From assembly GCF_015223055.1 (NCBI RefSeq), contig NZ_JADFBX010000012.1, forward strand, positions 62,001 through 126,000: a stretch of 64,000 nucleotides of DNA, in the 5' to 3' direction. Position numbers and translations under genes: made by a program. The DNA comes from Pedobacter sp. MC2016-24. GTDB taxonomy: Bacteria > Bacteroidota > Bacteroidia > Sphingobacteriales > Sphingobacteriaceae. Below are positions 8,227 to 18,002 of the stretch, piece after piece; position 1 is the first letter of the stretch; every line of letters starts with the position of its first letter. The notes under the pieces were generated by a model. That model did not search any database. It was not told the DNA's origin and saw only the letters and a list, made by a program, of their open reading frames with translations.

Positions 8227-9258
8227 CTAATTATTTTTAAGGGAAATGTTTTCAGACAATTGATAATTGAAGTTTAGTATCTTATTCATCTCAGCTGCAT
8301 TTGGGTAATTTTTCATTTCAGAGCGATCAACGTTTCCATAAATAAAAATATGCGTATCACCCGACTTGATGTACTTAAGCGTAAAAAAGGAGTTGATAAC
8401 GGCCTGGTTGGTTTTTTCATCAAAGCCAATATCATAACCTACAACACTATTTTTTTCTCTTTTAAAAGTATAAGTATTTAGTTTTTTGGCAAGGAAATCA
8501 TCAATACTAAAAGCTGAAGAATCTGTCGAAAGCCAAAGCGTAAGTTGTTTTAACCCATAATCCTCTCCTTTATGTAGCACATCATAGATTAACGAATGAT
8601 CTTTCAACGTACCTATTTTAATGTTTCCAAAAACTTCATTCTTTAAATCGCCCGATTCTCTCAGTTGAATTCCTGTGGGGGTACGAAGCAATACTTCCTC
8701 ACCAGTATTGGCCATTAAACTATCTATTTTAGTGGGCATTTTTTTAGTTGGATTTAGAACAATCTGAGGATGCTTTTCGAGATCAAGTTTTAAAGCAGCA
8801 ATTTTAGAAGTGATATCTTTTTGATGGGCAATTTCCTCTACAATGTCTTTCGTGTACGCTTCCTTAGTAATTTCTTTAAATTCTATAATGGTATTTTTGG
8901 AATTTGAGGTGGTCGCATTGTCCTTAAATTTTATTAAAAATGTATCCCCGGAAAATTCAAAATCATACATTTCATAATAATCTTTATCTAATAACCTCAT
9001 TTGCCTCAAACTTTTAAAGTTTTTAAGGTTCACCTGAAATTTTTCAGGCAGATCAAATTGGATTGTATCATTCTTCTTGATAAAATGAAAATTGTAATCA
9101 ATAATTTCATCCATATATACCCCAGTAAAACCAATGAATGGTTTTTTATCTGCTCTGTAAATAGTCTCGATTCGCCAATAAGTTTCTTTATTTTGTGAAT
9201 TGCATCCTAAAGAAATCAGGCTAAATAGAATGATAATTGTTGCGTGAATTGTTTTCAT
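8227..9258 (-). CDS. Lipoprotein of unknown function
   Basis: 343 residues with a lipoprotein signal: MKTIHATIIILFSLISLGC, lipobox Cys at residue 19. No known domain was recognised. A Lys/Glu-rich middle (about residues 125-170) is followed by a mixed alpha/beta C-terminus. It is probably anchored to the outer membrane facing the periplasm or surface. It lies directly upstream of the frameshifted secreted protein (4 bp gap) and likely shares a transcript and a pathway with it. Confidence 0.7.
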   Translation of the reverse strand: MKTIHATIIILFSLISLGCNSQNKETYWRIETIYRADKKPFIGFTGVYMDEIIDYNFHFIKKNDTIQFDLPEKFQVNLKNFKSLRQMRLLDKDYYEMYDFEFSGDTFLIKFKDNATTSNSKNTIIEFKEITKEAYTKDIVEEIAHQKDITSKIAALKLDLEKHPQIVLNPTKKMPTKIDSLMANTGEEVLLRTPTGIQLRESGDLKNEVFGNIKIGTLKDHSLIYDVLHKGEDYGLKQLTLWLSTDSSAFSIDDFLAKKLNTYTFKREKNSVVGYDIGFDEKTNQAVINSFFTLKYIKSGDTHIFIYGNVDRSEMKNYPNAAEMNKILNFNYQLSENISLKNN

Positions 9259-9302
9259 AGTATAACTTGTCTATATTGTTGATACCTGGACAGCAATTAT
9301 AG

Positions 9303-9449
9303 GATTATTTTTTTGCTTTTCTTGAGGATTTGCCTGATGAATTTCAGCGTTGGATACCATATACTAATCTATCCACGATGGAGCTAGGAATGTTGGCGGG
9401 GAGCGGTCAACTTTATTGGTATTTCCATTATAGATCAAATTCCTGGTGA
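9303..9449 (+). other. Open frame without start, possible gene remnant
   Basis: Forty-eight sense codons read FLEDLPDEFQRWIPYTNLST.. to a stop at 9447-9449, preceded by a stop at 9300-9302. The composition looks like a protein tail, but there is no start codon until midway and no recognised family. The remaining sequence between 9258 and 9542 shows nothing else. Confidence 0.2.
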
Positions 9450-9541
9450 AATATACCAACTGCATCATAACTTTATATGCTGAATTTAGTCCCTATATCA
9501 GATATTCCCTTTCGATACATATATTTGGAATTAAAAAGACT

Positions 9542-10081
9542 ATGGAGAAAATAAATGCAGTAAAAGAGTTCACCGATCAAATAAAAGCCTATCTAATGCA
9601 CTATAAAATGCAGGAAGCTGATTTGGGCAAACTTATACTTACTGGGATAACGGATATTAAGAATATTTTTAAGTTTAACAGAGTTATTGGTTTCAAAAAA
9701 GCCGAACAGATAGCTAATGTGTTTGGTTTGAGATATTTTGAATTTGGCAATCCCGATTTTGCTTTCCCTGATTTTGATAAATTGCCAGCCGAAACACAAC
9801 AAGTCCTTCTGGATCGTAAAGAAAAAGGTTATGAGCCAATGCAAGAAAACCTTACCGTACACGTTAATAGTGTTTTATCTTCTGGGATATTGCAAGATGA
9901 ATTTACATCGGAAGATGTTTTACAGGCTTTCCCCGATGAAGTAAGAGCAAAAACACAAGCAAATAGAATAACTCATCTTTTTAAAACAGGGAAACTTAAA
10001 GCCAGAGTTGAAAGTACCGGAAAAACGAGAAAGAAAGATGGTTTAAGAGGAACAGGGCAGATTATATTCCGTTTGAAGTAG
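9542..10081 (+). CDS. Predicted DNA-binding protein (HTH-like N-terminus, 179 aa)
   Basis: Start chosen at the ATG of MEKINAVKEF; a start at 9446 would add a 32-residue stretch that does not look like protein of this family. Residues about 1-60 form a helical region reminiscent of Cro/XRE domains (ADLGKLILTGITDIKNIF..., ..KKAEQIANVFGLRYFEF). The rest includes a second helical module (TSEDVLQAFPDEVRAKTQANRI) and a basic tail (TGKTRKKDG). It is likely a cytoplasmic regulator. Its target cannot be told from the context. A strong hairpin follows at 10120. Confidence 0.6.
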   Translation: MEKINAVKEFTDQIKAYLMHYKMQEADLGKLILTGITDIKNIFKFNRVIGFKKAEQIANVFGLRYFEFGNPDFAFPDFDKLPAETQQVLLDRKEKGYEPMQENLTVHVNSVLSSGILQDEFTSEDVLQAFPDEVRAKTQANRITHLFKTGKLKARVESTGKTRKKDGLRGTGQIIFRLK

Positions 10082-10119
10082 GGGTATCTGTAAGCAAAAA
10101 TATCATTAATATGTAATCA

Positions 10120-10142
10120 CAGCCCTGGCATTGCCAGGGCTG
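10120..10142 (+). terminator. Hairpin after the HTH-like gene
   Basis: A perfect 10-bp GC-rich stem (CAGCCCTGGC / GCCAGGGCTG) with a 3-base loop. The T-run is weak, but the position, between the ends of converging genes, suits a bidirectional terminator. Confidence 0.65.
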
Positions 10143-10217
10143 TTGACTTTAAAATGCAATTTACATCAGATAGTACTGCGATAATATTCTATAATTAGTT
10201 AAAGAGATTGTTTTAAT

Positions 10218-10664
10218 TTATTTCCACCAATAGTAATAGTTGTGCAATCCGTCATATTCAAATCCGCAACGGGGATACAGCTTATTACCAATATCATTTG
10301 TCTTTTCTGTTTCAAGCATCAGTCCGCACGCACCTGTTTCATCGCACCACTGTTTGGCACTGTCTATCAAGGCTACTGAAAGTCCTTTGCCCCGATAATT
10401 GGGATGGACAAACAAATCGCTCAACAGATACTGCTTTGCCAGTTTAATATAGTGATACAGTTTGTACAATTGCACAAATCCGACCGCTTTGTTATCCACG
10501 AAAATTAAGAAGACGGTGGACTGTTCGTTGCTCAACCTGTCATTGATGAATGTTTTGCATTTTTCGTAGTCGTCTGCCTGACGATAAAAAATTCGATAAA
10601 GATTAAACAATTCGGTGACTGTGTGTAAATCTTCAAGACCTGCTTTTTTAATTTTGAAATCCAT
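10218..10664 (-). CDS. GNAT-family N-acetyltransferase
   Basis: 148 residues, the full length of a single GNAT domain. The acetyl-CoA binding motif A is visible as LLSDLFVHPNYRGKGLSVAL (about residues 81-100; Q/R-x-x-G-x-G/A type with RGKG). It ends with the conserved YPRCGFEYDG segment. The substrate is unknown. It is divergent from the MocR-type regulator gene, with 87 bp between the starts that hold an operator-like repeat, so it is probably that regulator's target. Confidence 0.9.
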   Translation of the reverse strand: MDFKIKKAGLEDLHTVTELFNLYRIFYRQADDYEKCKTFINDRLSNEQSTVFLIFVDNKAVGFVQLYKLYHYIKLAKQYLLSDLFVHPNYRGKGLSVALIDSAKQWCDETGACGLMLETEKTNDIGNKLYPRCGFEYDGLHNYYYWWK

Positions 10665-10708
10665 TTATAAAGTTATTTTGTTTTACGCTGCAAATCTATA
10701 TGAAAGTT

Positions 10709-10753
10709 GGACTACCTTTATAGTCCAGATTTGATATATATTGTAGTCCAGAT
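10709..10753. promoter_or_regulatory. Operator-like repeats for the MocR regulator
   Basis: An inverted repeat GGACTA / TAGTCC (10709-10714 and 10721-10726) is followed by a direct repeat: AGTCCAGAT occurs at 10722-10730 and again at 10745-10753, 23 bp start to start. The second copy runs into the proposed start codon. MocR-type regulators typically bind such directly repeated sites next to their own gene. Confidence 0.6.
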
Positions 10754-12215
10754 GATACCTTTTGACCGAATTGTAAAGATTGACAAAGACCTTAACATTC
10801 CTGTTTACAGACAAATAGCGGTGGCTATAATCAATGCAATAAGGAATAGCGTGTTAAAAGCCGGAACTCATTTGCCAGGAAGCCGGGAGCTTGCAAAAAT
10901 TCTTGGCGTTCACCGAAAAACGGTAATAGCGGCTTACGAGGAGTTGAATGCGCAAGACTGGATTGTTATTGTTCCAAGAAAACAGGTTTCAGTAGCTGAG
11001 CATATACCTGTATTAAAGCCTCAGGATTGGAGCCAATCACAGCTGAAGAAATCTTACAAAAATGAGTTTAGTTTACCGTTTAGAACTGTCGAAAAAAGTG
11101 GATTATCAGTTGGCATTACCTCGGTATTTGATATTATTATTGACGATGGACATCCAGATGTAGGGTTATCACCGATAGATGATCTACTAAAAACTTATCG
11201 CACACTTGCTTCACGTAAACATTCCGTAAAGGATGCACATATTGGTACTGAACAAGGTACATTAAAGCTAAGAAAAGAACTGGTTAGTTACTTATCTGAG
11301 ACCAGAGGACTAAATATCACTGCAGAAAATATTTTGATTACGCATGGAGCACAGATGAGCATTTACCTTTCATCACAACTCTTGTTAAATAATTCCACAA
11401 AGATTATCATTGGCAAACCAAATTATCTGATTGCTAATAATGCTTTTAAAGAAACTGGTACCAATATCATTGAGGTAGATGTGGATAACGATGGTATTGA
11501 TGTTTATGCCATTGAAGAATTGTGTAAGAAAATCAAAATAGACGCTGTATATGTCATTCCTCATCATCATTACCCCACAACAGTCATGCTTAGTGTGGAG
11601 AGAAGGATGAAATTATTGGAACTTTCCAATGAGTTTTTATTCACTATCATAGAAGATGATTACGATTATGACTATCATTATAGCTCATCGCCTTATCTGC
11701 CACTTGCAAGTGCAGACCATAACGGTAATGTAATATATATAGGTTCATTTTCAAAGATGTTAGACCCTGCAATACGAATTGGTTTTATGGTAGCTCCGCA
11801 AAATTTTGTAACCCAATGCACAGCTTTACGCAATGCTATTGATGTGGGAGGTGATGGATATATGCAAAATGCACTTGCTATGATGATAAAAGATGGAGAG
11901 TTGAAAAGACATATTAAAAAGGCAAAGAAAATATATCATAGCAGGCGAGATCATCTAGATACCTTGCTAAGAGAGAAGCTGGGTGAGTATATAACCTATT
12001 GGTTGCCTACTGGTGGTATGGCTATTTGGATCAAGTTACTTCCTCAATATCCCATCGGCCATTTAGAGGTAATGAACGGATTAAAAATAAAAAGGATTAG
12101 TATAGCGCAAAATGCATTTCGATTTGGATTCGCCTCTATGGATGAAAAGGAACTCGAGAATGCTGTTGACCTTTTAGTTTTGCAATTTCAGAAATTTAAG
12201 GCTAAAGAAAAATAA
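10752..12215 (+). CDS. MocR/PdxR-type regulator: GntR winged helix fused to aminotransferase fold
   Basis: 487 residues from the ATG at 10752 (MIPFDRIVKIDKDL). Residues about 10-75 are a GntR-type winged helix (PVYRQIAVAIINAIRNSVL.., LPGSRELAKILGVHRKTV). The remainder is a fold-type I aminotransferase domain, with the DDYDYDYHY segment and the probable PLP lysine in YIGSFSKMLDPAIRIGF at about residue 336. Such proteins are PLP-dependent transcription factors. The upstream start at 10707 would run through the operator and is rejected. The divergent GNAT gene is the likely target. Confidence 0.9.
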   Translation: MIPFDRIVKIDKDLNIPVYRQIAVAIINAIRNSVLKAGTHLPGSRELAKILGVHRKTVIAAYEELNAQDWIVIVPRKQVSVAEHIPVLKPQDWSQSQLKKSYKNEFSLPFRTVEKSGLSVGITSVFDIIIDDGHPDVGLSPIDDLLKTYRTLASRKHSVKDAHIGTEQGTLKLRKELVSYLSETRGLNITAENILITHGAQMSIYLSSQLLLNNSTKIIIGKPNYLIANNAFKETGTNIIEVDVDNDGIDVYAIEELCKKIKIDAVYVIPHHHYPTTVMLSVERRMKLLELSNEFLFTIIEDDYDYDYHYSSSPYLPLASADHNGNVIYIGSFSKMLDPAIRIGFMVAPQNFVTQCTALRNAIDVGGDGYMQNALAMMIKDGELKRHIKKAKKIYHSRRDHLDTLLREKLGEYITYWLPTGGMAIWIKLLPQYPIGHLEVMNGLKIKRISIAQNAFRFGFASMDEKELENAVDLLVLQFQKFKAKEK

Positions 12216-12282
12216 ATACCATTTGTTTTCAGTTTTCTAATAGATCAGGTTCTACTGCTCCTTTCTGAATATTAACGGTTTA

Positions 12283-12305
12283 TTGGCCAGGAAGTTCCTG
12301 GCCAA
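12283..12305 (+). terminator. Terminator after the MocR gene
   Basis: A perfect inverted repeat, TTGGCCAGGAA / TTCCTGGCCAA, around one central base, 67 bp after the stop codon and followed by a T-rich stretch. The rest of 12306-12448 is AT-rich with nothing else seen. Confidence 0.75.
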
Positions 12306-12448
12306 TTCTGTTTATTCCCTATCTATAAAAATAGCCGCTTTAGATCAGTTTTGATATGATCTCTAAAAAAAAAATAATAGTGAGCAGAGATTTCGTTGTA
12401 CTCAATTGTATATAGAAAAAAGGAACCTGATAAACCCAAACTGTCTCT

Positions 12449-13357
12449 ATGTTTTATGACCAACTTCTTACTGTAAAATGTGTCGCTATATTGTTTCTGT
12501 CTGCCGTTTCCTGTTCTGTTCATGCACAAGTGAACGAGCGTGAAGTCTTCAATATTTCTTCTGATTATGACCTTCTGATCAAAAAAATAGAAAAACAAAC
12601 ACTTCACACCGAGATGACCGAGTTTGACATGTTTTTGTCTGATATCAGCAAAGTCAGGGCAGAAGAAAGAATTAGCGTGAAGCTGCCTGATTCGCCTCAG
12701 GAAGAACTTTCAGCACAAGAGCTTTACAAGCTTCGAAGCCGTGGTGTCCTGATGGTTGGAAGTTTTTATGATTGTGGAAAATGCGATAATATGCACACAG
12801 CGATTAATGCGACTGCAATCGTACTCACCGAAGATGGACTATGTCTCACTAATTACCACGTATTCGCGTCGACAGGATTGGGAGGGGCCGCAGATACCAC
12901 AATGCTCAAGAAACATGTGTACATTTCAGACATTGACGGCAACATATTTCCCATCCAGGAAGTTCTGACTTATAGCGAAACAGGCGATGTGGCGATATTC
13001 AAGATCAATCCTAAAAATATCAGACTTAGTCCCATCCCCCTCGGCGAAGATGCAATGGTGGCCTCTACGGTCCACGCCATTAGTCATCCCAAAGGAAAGG
13101 AGCTTTATTATTACAGCAAGGGCACAGTTGCCCGGAACAGCACTGATGCGAAGAACCCGTTGAGGGAACGCATGTACGTGAGTTGCGAATATGCTGTGGG
13201 TTCTAGTGGTGGTCCTATTTTAGATAACAATGGAAATTTAGTAGGCATTGTATCTACCACCCGCCCGCTTTATACTTCTGCCAAGGAACCGATGCATCTG
13301 CAAATGATATTGAGGGGTATTGTTCCGGTTAAAACCATCAAAGCTTTGATCTATTAA
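12449..13357 (+). CDS. Secreted trypsin-like serine protease
   Basis: 302 residues with a signal peptide (VKCVAILFLSAVSCSVHAQ). The chymotrypsin-fold triad is visible: His137 in TNYHVF, Asp180 in ETGDVAIFKI, Ser253 in GSSGGPIL. There is no PDZ domain, so it is a short S1-type periplasmic or exported protease rather than a full DegP. A Cys pair (CGKC, about residues 111-114) precedes the catalytic domain and could bind metal or form a disulfide. It ends 8 bp before the FecR gene, so the two are probably co-transcribed. Its substrate may be an imported protein or a local envelope protein; the latter is only inference. Confidence 0.85.
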   Translation: MFYDQLLTVKCVAILFLSAVSCSVHAQVNEREVFNISSDYDLLIKKIEKQTLHTEMTEFDMFLSDISKVRAEERISVKLPDSPQEELSAQELYKLRSRGVLMVGSFYDCGKCDNMHTAINATAIVLTEDGLCLTNYHVFASTGLGGAADTTMLKKHVYISDIDGNIFPIQEVLTYSETGDVAIFKINPKNIRLSPIPLGEDAMVASTVHAISHPKGKELYYYSKGTVARNSTDAKNPLRERMYVSCEYAVGSSGGPILDNNGNLVGIVSTTRPLYTSAKEPMHLQMILRGIVPVKTIKALIY

Positions 13358-13365
13358 ACAATCGT

Positions 13366-14481
13366 ATGAAACCACACATAAATATACTGTATCAGAAATT
13401 TTTAATGCAGCAGTGCTCAATAGAGGAGGCAGAATGGCTCATGGAGTACTTCTCCACTCCAGGTGGAAAAGAACATCTGGCAAATATGGCGACCGATGAA
13501 TTTGAGAACATGCCAGCCTATAGCCCGGCAGATAAGGCAACTATACGTAGTGTCAAAAGCAACAGGACAAAGCTCAGAAATATCATCCTGGAAAGCAAGT
13601 CATTTCCATTTCAAGTATTGAGCTATGCCGCTGTAATATTCATGCTTGTGACGGTTTCTTTTTTTTGGGTGCGCAATTACATGGACATTGATGAGCCGAT
13701 CTTGTCTGCAAGTAGCAAAGCCGTGCTTACCCTGCCAAATGGTGAGAAAATTGATTTAAGCAGTGAAAAGAAAGAAATATCATTACGAGATAACACCATT
13801 CGCTATAAAGACGGATCTGAGGTTGGCAATTTTACAGATGTCCGGCCATCTCAACTTGTTACCTTAACGACCCCCAGGGGTGGCCTTTACCGTTTGGTAT
13901 TGTCAGATGGATCTAAAGTATGGCTCAACACGGCAACCGTATTACGGTATCCAATGAAGTTTAGCAGTAAACAACGCCTGGTGGAGCTTGATGGCGAAGC
14001 TTATTTTGAGGTTGCTGAAGAAAAGTCCCGTCCATTCCTCATCCGTTCAAAAGGTCAGCAGATCAAAGTTTTAGGCACTGCATTCAACGTAAGTGCTTTT
14101 AGCACCGATCCAGAGACGCGCACCACGCTGATCAGGGGCTCTGTAGAGCTGTCCAACTCAAAGCATGTTATTAAACTATCGCCGGCCCAGGAGGCTACCT
14201 TGAAAAATCAAAATTTTAGTGCCAGAAAGGTTGATCCGACACAGGCTATAGCATGGATCGACGGTAATTTTAGTTTTGATGATGAATCCCTATTCAGCAT
14301 TATGAACAAGATCTCCAGGTGGTACGATGTGGAGATCATCTACCAGAATGTAGATCAAAACGCACGTTTTTTTGGTGGGATTTCTCAGTATGACAACTTG
14401 CAGACCGTTTTAAACCGTCTTGAGAAGACTGGCGGCGTTCATTTTAAATTGGCAGGAAGGAGGGTAATTGTGACTAAATAA
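13366..14481 (+). CDS. FecR-family anti-sigma factor
   Basis: 371 residues. The cytoplasmic N-terminus (to about residue 82) is followed by one transmembrane helix (about 83-101, VLSYAAVIFMLVTVSFFWV), then the FecR domain (LTTPRGGLYRLVLSDGSKVWL, LDGEAYFEVAEEKSRPF, VLGTAFNVSAF). The C-terminal DUF4974 domain is at about 300-371. FecR proteins sense the paired TonB receptor through its STN domain and control a cognate ECF sigma factor. No sigma gene lies just upstream as usual; the likely partner is at 21811, at the other end of the locus. Confidence 0.92.
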   Translation: MKPHINILYQKFLMQQCSIEEAEWLMEYFSTPGGKEHLANMATDEFENMPAYSPADKATIRSVKSNRTKLRNIILESKSFPFQVLSYAAVIFMLVTVSFFWVRNYMDIDEPILSASSKAVLTLPNGEKIDLSSEKKEISLRDNTIRYKDGSEVGNFTDVRPSQLVTLTTPRGGLYRLVLSDGSKVWLNTATVLRYPMKFSSKQRLVELDGEAYFEVAEEKSRPFLIRSKGQQIKVLGTAFNVSAFSTDPETRTTLIRGSVELSNSKHVIKLSPAQEATLKNQNFSARKVDPTQAIAWIDGNFSFDDESLFSIMNKISRWYDVEIIYQNVDQNARFFGGISQYDNLQTVLNRLEKTGGVHFKLAGRRVIVTK

Positions 14482-14547
14482 TCTCCAAATCAACAATTGC
14501 TAAAGCCAAACCAAGCATCAACTATAAACCTAAACAACCACTAACAG

Positions 14548-17500
14548 ATGGATAAATTTATACGAATTTATTTAACGATCATTTTTTTTATGGTAGCCGT
14601 CACCTATGGCTACTCACAAAAAATAACCTTCAACAAGAACGAAACCAATCTCAAGGAGCTGTTCAATGAAATCAGGAAACAAACAGGTTTTCAAATTTTG
14701 GTCCGTTCCGAATTGATAGAAAATACTAGAAAATTTCCAGCCAACTTTAAACAAGAACCACTAGAAGCGGTGCTGAAAAACGTTCTGAACAACCATTCAC
14801 TTGAATACAGTATAGAAGGCAGGGAGATTATCATTAACCGGAAGGAACAGCCTGTTTACAATATGGTTACAGAAATTAATGAACCAGAATGGGTAAAAAA
14901 ACAAAATCAGAAGGTTGTCAGAACCATCGTGGGCAGGGTGACCGATACCCTTAACATGCCTATACCAGGGGTTAGTATCAAAACTGGAAAGAAAGGCAAT
15001 GTCACGGTTACCGATGACAAAGGCTTTTACAGCATTAGGGTGGAGGATGATGCAGTTACGCTCGAATTCAGCTATGTGGGTATGTTAACTCAGATGATCA
15101 GAATTAACAACCGCAGTACCATCAACGTAGCACTTAAGGAAGATAGTAACCGCTTAAATGAACTCGTAATTACCGGATACGGAGGGGCAACCACTTTAAA
15201 GAATAATCCAGATGCCACTTCAAGGTTAGACATGAAACTGATACAGGAAAACCCATCGGGCAATCTCATTGAAGTTATACAGGGGCAGGTACCGGGGATG
15301 ATGACGATGATGGGGACCGGTGAGCCTGGACAGGAGCCGATGATCATATTAAGGGGGGTGTCCAGTCTAACAGGAAACCTGACACCATTGGTAGTGATCA
15401 ATGATGTTCCCATGGACGAAACTTTCAGGTTGTCAAGCATCAATCCCAATGATATTATTTCTTTAGATGTGCTGAAAGGGGCATCCGCCATTTCCATTTA
15501 CGGCTCACGCGGTGCCGCAGGGGTTTTCATGATCAAAACCAAGACAGGCTTAACCAGTACGCCCATGATCAGCTACAGGATGAATTATGGAGTTGATAAA
15601 TTAATGAAATCTTTAGAGGTGCTTAATGCGAGCGAGTTTAAGATGCTCCTTGCGGAATCAATTACCAACCGCATTCGGGATGAAAACGATTATGGTAACG
15701 GTGCACCTATCAATTTCAATACCCATACATACTATAATAACTTTTTTAATACGGGGTACTTTGGTGAGGCAGAAACCAATTGGATGGATGTACTTTACCA
15801 GGACGGCACCAAAGTTAACCACAATCTGAGCCTAACGGGAAGAAGCGGCGAATTGGGTTATAATATTGGCCTGGGCCTGGACAAAACTGTAGGCCAGATA
15901 AAAAAGACCGGCTCAGACCGAAAGAATATAGACATCAGGATTGATTCACGCCAAAACAAACGTGTGCAATTTGCGCTCTCTGTAAATGGCTACCAACAAG
16001 ATGTATCTCAGCCCGTAGGTAACTTAAGTGATGCACTCCTGATGCGACCGGATATGTCACCCTATAATCCGGACGGATCGATTTTCGTGCCCGCCGCAAA
16101 TACGGGTTATCGAAACCCCTTAGTTGAATTGGAAGGGGTAGACAGGGACTCAAAGATTTTTAACTATACTTTGGCTGCGAATGTTCAGGTGAATGTTATG
16201 AAGGGCCTGAAATGGACCTCCATTCTATCTACGAACAATTTTTCAAACAAAGCCGAAAATTATTACGATCGGACCACCGTAATAGGAAGTAATAATTATA
16301 GCACCGTTTTGCCTAGAAATGGCAGAATGGACAAATCGTTGACAGAGACGCGCAAGTATGAAGCCGATACGCGGCTTAATTATTCCAGAACGTTTTTTAC
16401 CAATCACAATGTAGATTTCACTGCTGCATTTGCCTATACGAAAAATACGTTTTACAACGAGAGCATGATCTTGTATGATTTCCCTGAGGATGATTATCTG
16501 AATGCCCCTTATCAAGCCCTTAATCCCCAACCGCCCAGCGGAACGGCTTATGGGGCAGCGCTGGTGTCAGGTATATTCAGGGCAAACTACAATTCTTATA
16601 GCGGACGCTATTTGGCTTCGTTCTCTATTCGAAGAGACGGGACCAGCAGAATGGCACCTTCAACGCGCTTTGCTAATTTTCCGTCGGCGGCGCTTGGCTG
16701 GAACATTGGCGATACCAGATTACTTAAAAAAGTAAAAGCAATAGAAATGCTCAAATTAAGGGCAAGCGTTGGTACCATGGCCAACACTGCAGTAGCCGCC
16801 TATGGTTGGATGAGTACTTTTGAAGCTGCCAATTACAACAATAGCGTGGCTACAATACCCAAACAGATTCCCAACGAAAACCTGAAGTGGGAGGTATCTA
16901 CGCAATATGATCTTGGCCTTGATTTTAGTTTATTTAAAAAGGTAAACCTGAACGGTAGCATAGGTTATTATAAAAAGATGACCAGGGGTGCGCTATTCAA
17001 TTATACATTACCCATGAGTACCGGACTGATCACTACAAGTACCATGGCCAATTTGATTGACATTGATAACCAGGGAATAGAGTTAGATCTGAATGCCAAC
17101 TTGCTGAGAACAAAAAATACAAGTTTGGTATTGGGGTTCAATATCGCAAGGAACACGAACAAATTGGTAAGAATGGATGCTACGATGAAGCGCAATTCCG
17201 CCTATGATGCTACTGTGTTACGGGTAGGAAGCCCGATTGGCTTATTTTATGGTTTTAAAACGGATGGTTTGTTCCGTACGGCAGAAGAGGCTGCGTATTA
17301 TAGAAACCTCAACCCAGGCCAGCAATATCAGGTTACACATGTGGCTGCAGGCGAGGTCCGATTGGTGGATGTGAATGGAAACGGCTGGGTAGATTTCGGG
17401 ACGGCGACTGCAAATTACACAGAAGCGGATAAAGTTGTGTTGGGTAATTCTTTTCCAGATTTTTACGGCGGTTTCAATGGCCGGTTAAACTGGAAAGGTT

Positions 17501-18000
17501 TTGCGCTAAGTGTACAGGGTAGCTACAGTATTGGTGCCATGAAAAACTGGTCGGTCATGGAAACACAATTCCAGTTTGCCTCCACCAATCCCAAAAACCT
17601 GCTGAAACTGAACCTGAACAGATGGACACCGGACAATGTGGAGGCAGTATACCCAAAGATGCTGGTAAATCCCTTAAATGACTCCAGGGGCTTTGGAAGA
17701 ATCCGGCCGCTCACCCAATATTTTACCGACTTTAATCTTTACGATGCTTCATATGTACGTATCAACAACATATCCGCATCGTATAACCTACCTCAAAAAA
17801 TGTTGAGTAGGTTGAAGGTTATTTCTAACCTAAATCTTGGCCTAAGCGTAAATAACGTAGTCACCTTTACCAAATATCCAGGCGTAAACCCGGAATCATT
17901 TAATCGGGACGATCGAATTGCGGGGCCCGCCATGGACAACTCAACCTATCCGATGACACGGACTTTCAGTTTCACTTTAAATGCATCATTTAAACAATAA
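14548..18000 (+). CDS. SusC/RagA-type TonB-dependent receptor with STN domain
   Basis: 1150 residues. The signal peptide is followed by an STN signalling domain (about 25-95, NLKELFNEIRKQTGFQILV), a carboxypeptidase-regulatory-like beta-sandwich (about 125-200, VVRTIVGRVTDTLNMPIPGV) and a plug (about 215-330, LILRGVSSLTG-like, YGSRGAAGVFMI). The rest is a beta-barrel ending in the usual FSFTLNASF stretch. The STN domain marks it as a transducing receptor that signals to FecR. It imports a ligand together with the SusD lipoprotein encoded next (3-bp gap). The substrate cannot be read from sequence. Confidence 0.95.
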   Translation: MDKFIRIYLTIIFFMVAVTYGYSQKITFNKNETNLKELFNEIRKQTGFQILVRSELIENTRKFPANFKQEPLEAVLKNVLNNHSLEYSIEGREIIINRKEQPVYNMVTEINEPEWVKKQNQKVVRTIVGRVTDTLNMPIPGVSIKTGKKGNVTVTDDKGFYSIRVEDDAVTLEFSYVGMLTQMIRINNRSTINVALKEDSNRLNELVITGYGGATTLKNNPDATSRLDMKLIQENPSGNLIEVIQGQVPGMMTMMGTGEPGQEPMIILRGVSSLTGNLTPLVVINDVPMDETFRLSSINPNDIISLDVLKGASAISIYGSRGAAGVFMIKTKTGLTSTPMISYRMNYGVDKLMKSLEVLNASEFKMLLAESITNRIRDENDYGNGAPINFNTHTYYNNFFNTGYFGEAETNWMDVLYQDGTKVNHNLSLTGRSGELGYNIGLGLDKTVGQIKKTGSDRKNIDIRIDSRQNKRVQFALSVNGYQQDVSQPVGNLSDALLMRPDMSPYNPDGSIFVPAANTGYRNPLVELEGVDRDSKIFNYTLAANVQVNVMKGLKWTSILSTNNFSNKAENYYDRTTVIGSNNYSTVLPRNGRMDKSLTETRKYEADTRLNYSRTFFTNHNVDFTAAFAYTKNTFYNESMILYDFPEDDYLNAPYQALNPQPPSGTAYGAALVSGIFRANYNSYSGRYLASFSIRRDGTSRMAPSTRFANFPSAALGWNIGDTRLLKKVKAIEMLKLRASVGTMANTAVAAYGWMSTFEAANYNNSVATIPKQIPNENLKWEVSTQYDLGLDFSLFKKVNLNGSIGYYKKMTRGALFNYTLPMSTGLITTSTMANLIDIDNQGIELDLNANLLRTKNTSLVLGFNIARNTNKLVRMDATMKRNSAYDATVLRVGSPIGLFYGFKTDGLFRTAEEAAYYRNLNPGQQYQVTHVAAGEVRLVDVNGNGWVDFGTATANYTEADKVVLGNSFPDFYGGFNGRLNWKGFALSVQGSYSIGAMKNWSVMETQFQFASTNPKNLLKLNLNRWTPDNVEAVYPKMLVNPLNDSRGFGRIRPLTQYFTDFNLYDASYVRINNISASYNLPQKMLSRLKVISNLNLGLSVNNVVTFTKYPGVNPESFNRDDRIAGPAMDNSTYPMTRTFSFTLNASFKQ

Positions 18001-18002
18001 AT

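Noticed and set aside
9446..9541. Upstream start for the HTH-like gene
   Set aside because: The added 32 residues are AT-rich and unlike protein of this kind; MEKINAVKEF is the natural start.
12323..12607. Minus-strand frame before the serine protease
   Set aside because: It overlaps the signal peptide of the protease gene and has no recognisable domain.
15090..15497. Long antisense frames inside the susC and susD genes
   Set aside because: They mirror the third-position composition of the real genes and show no domain, signal or ribosome-binding site.
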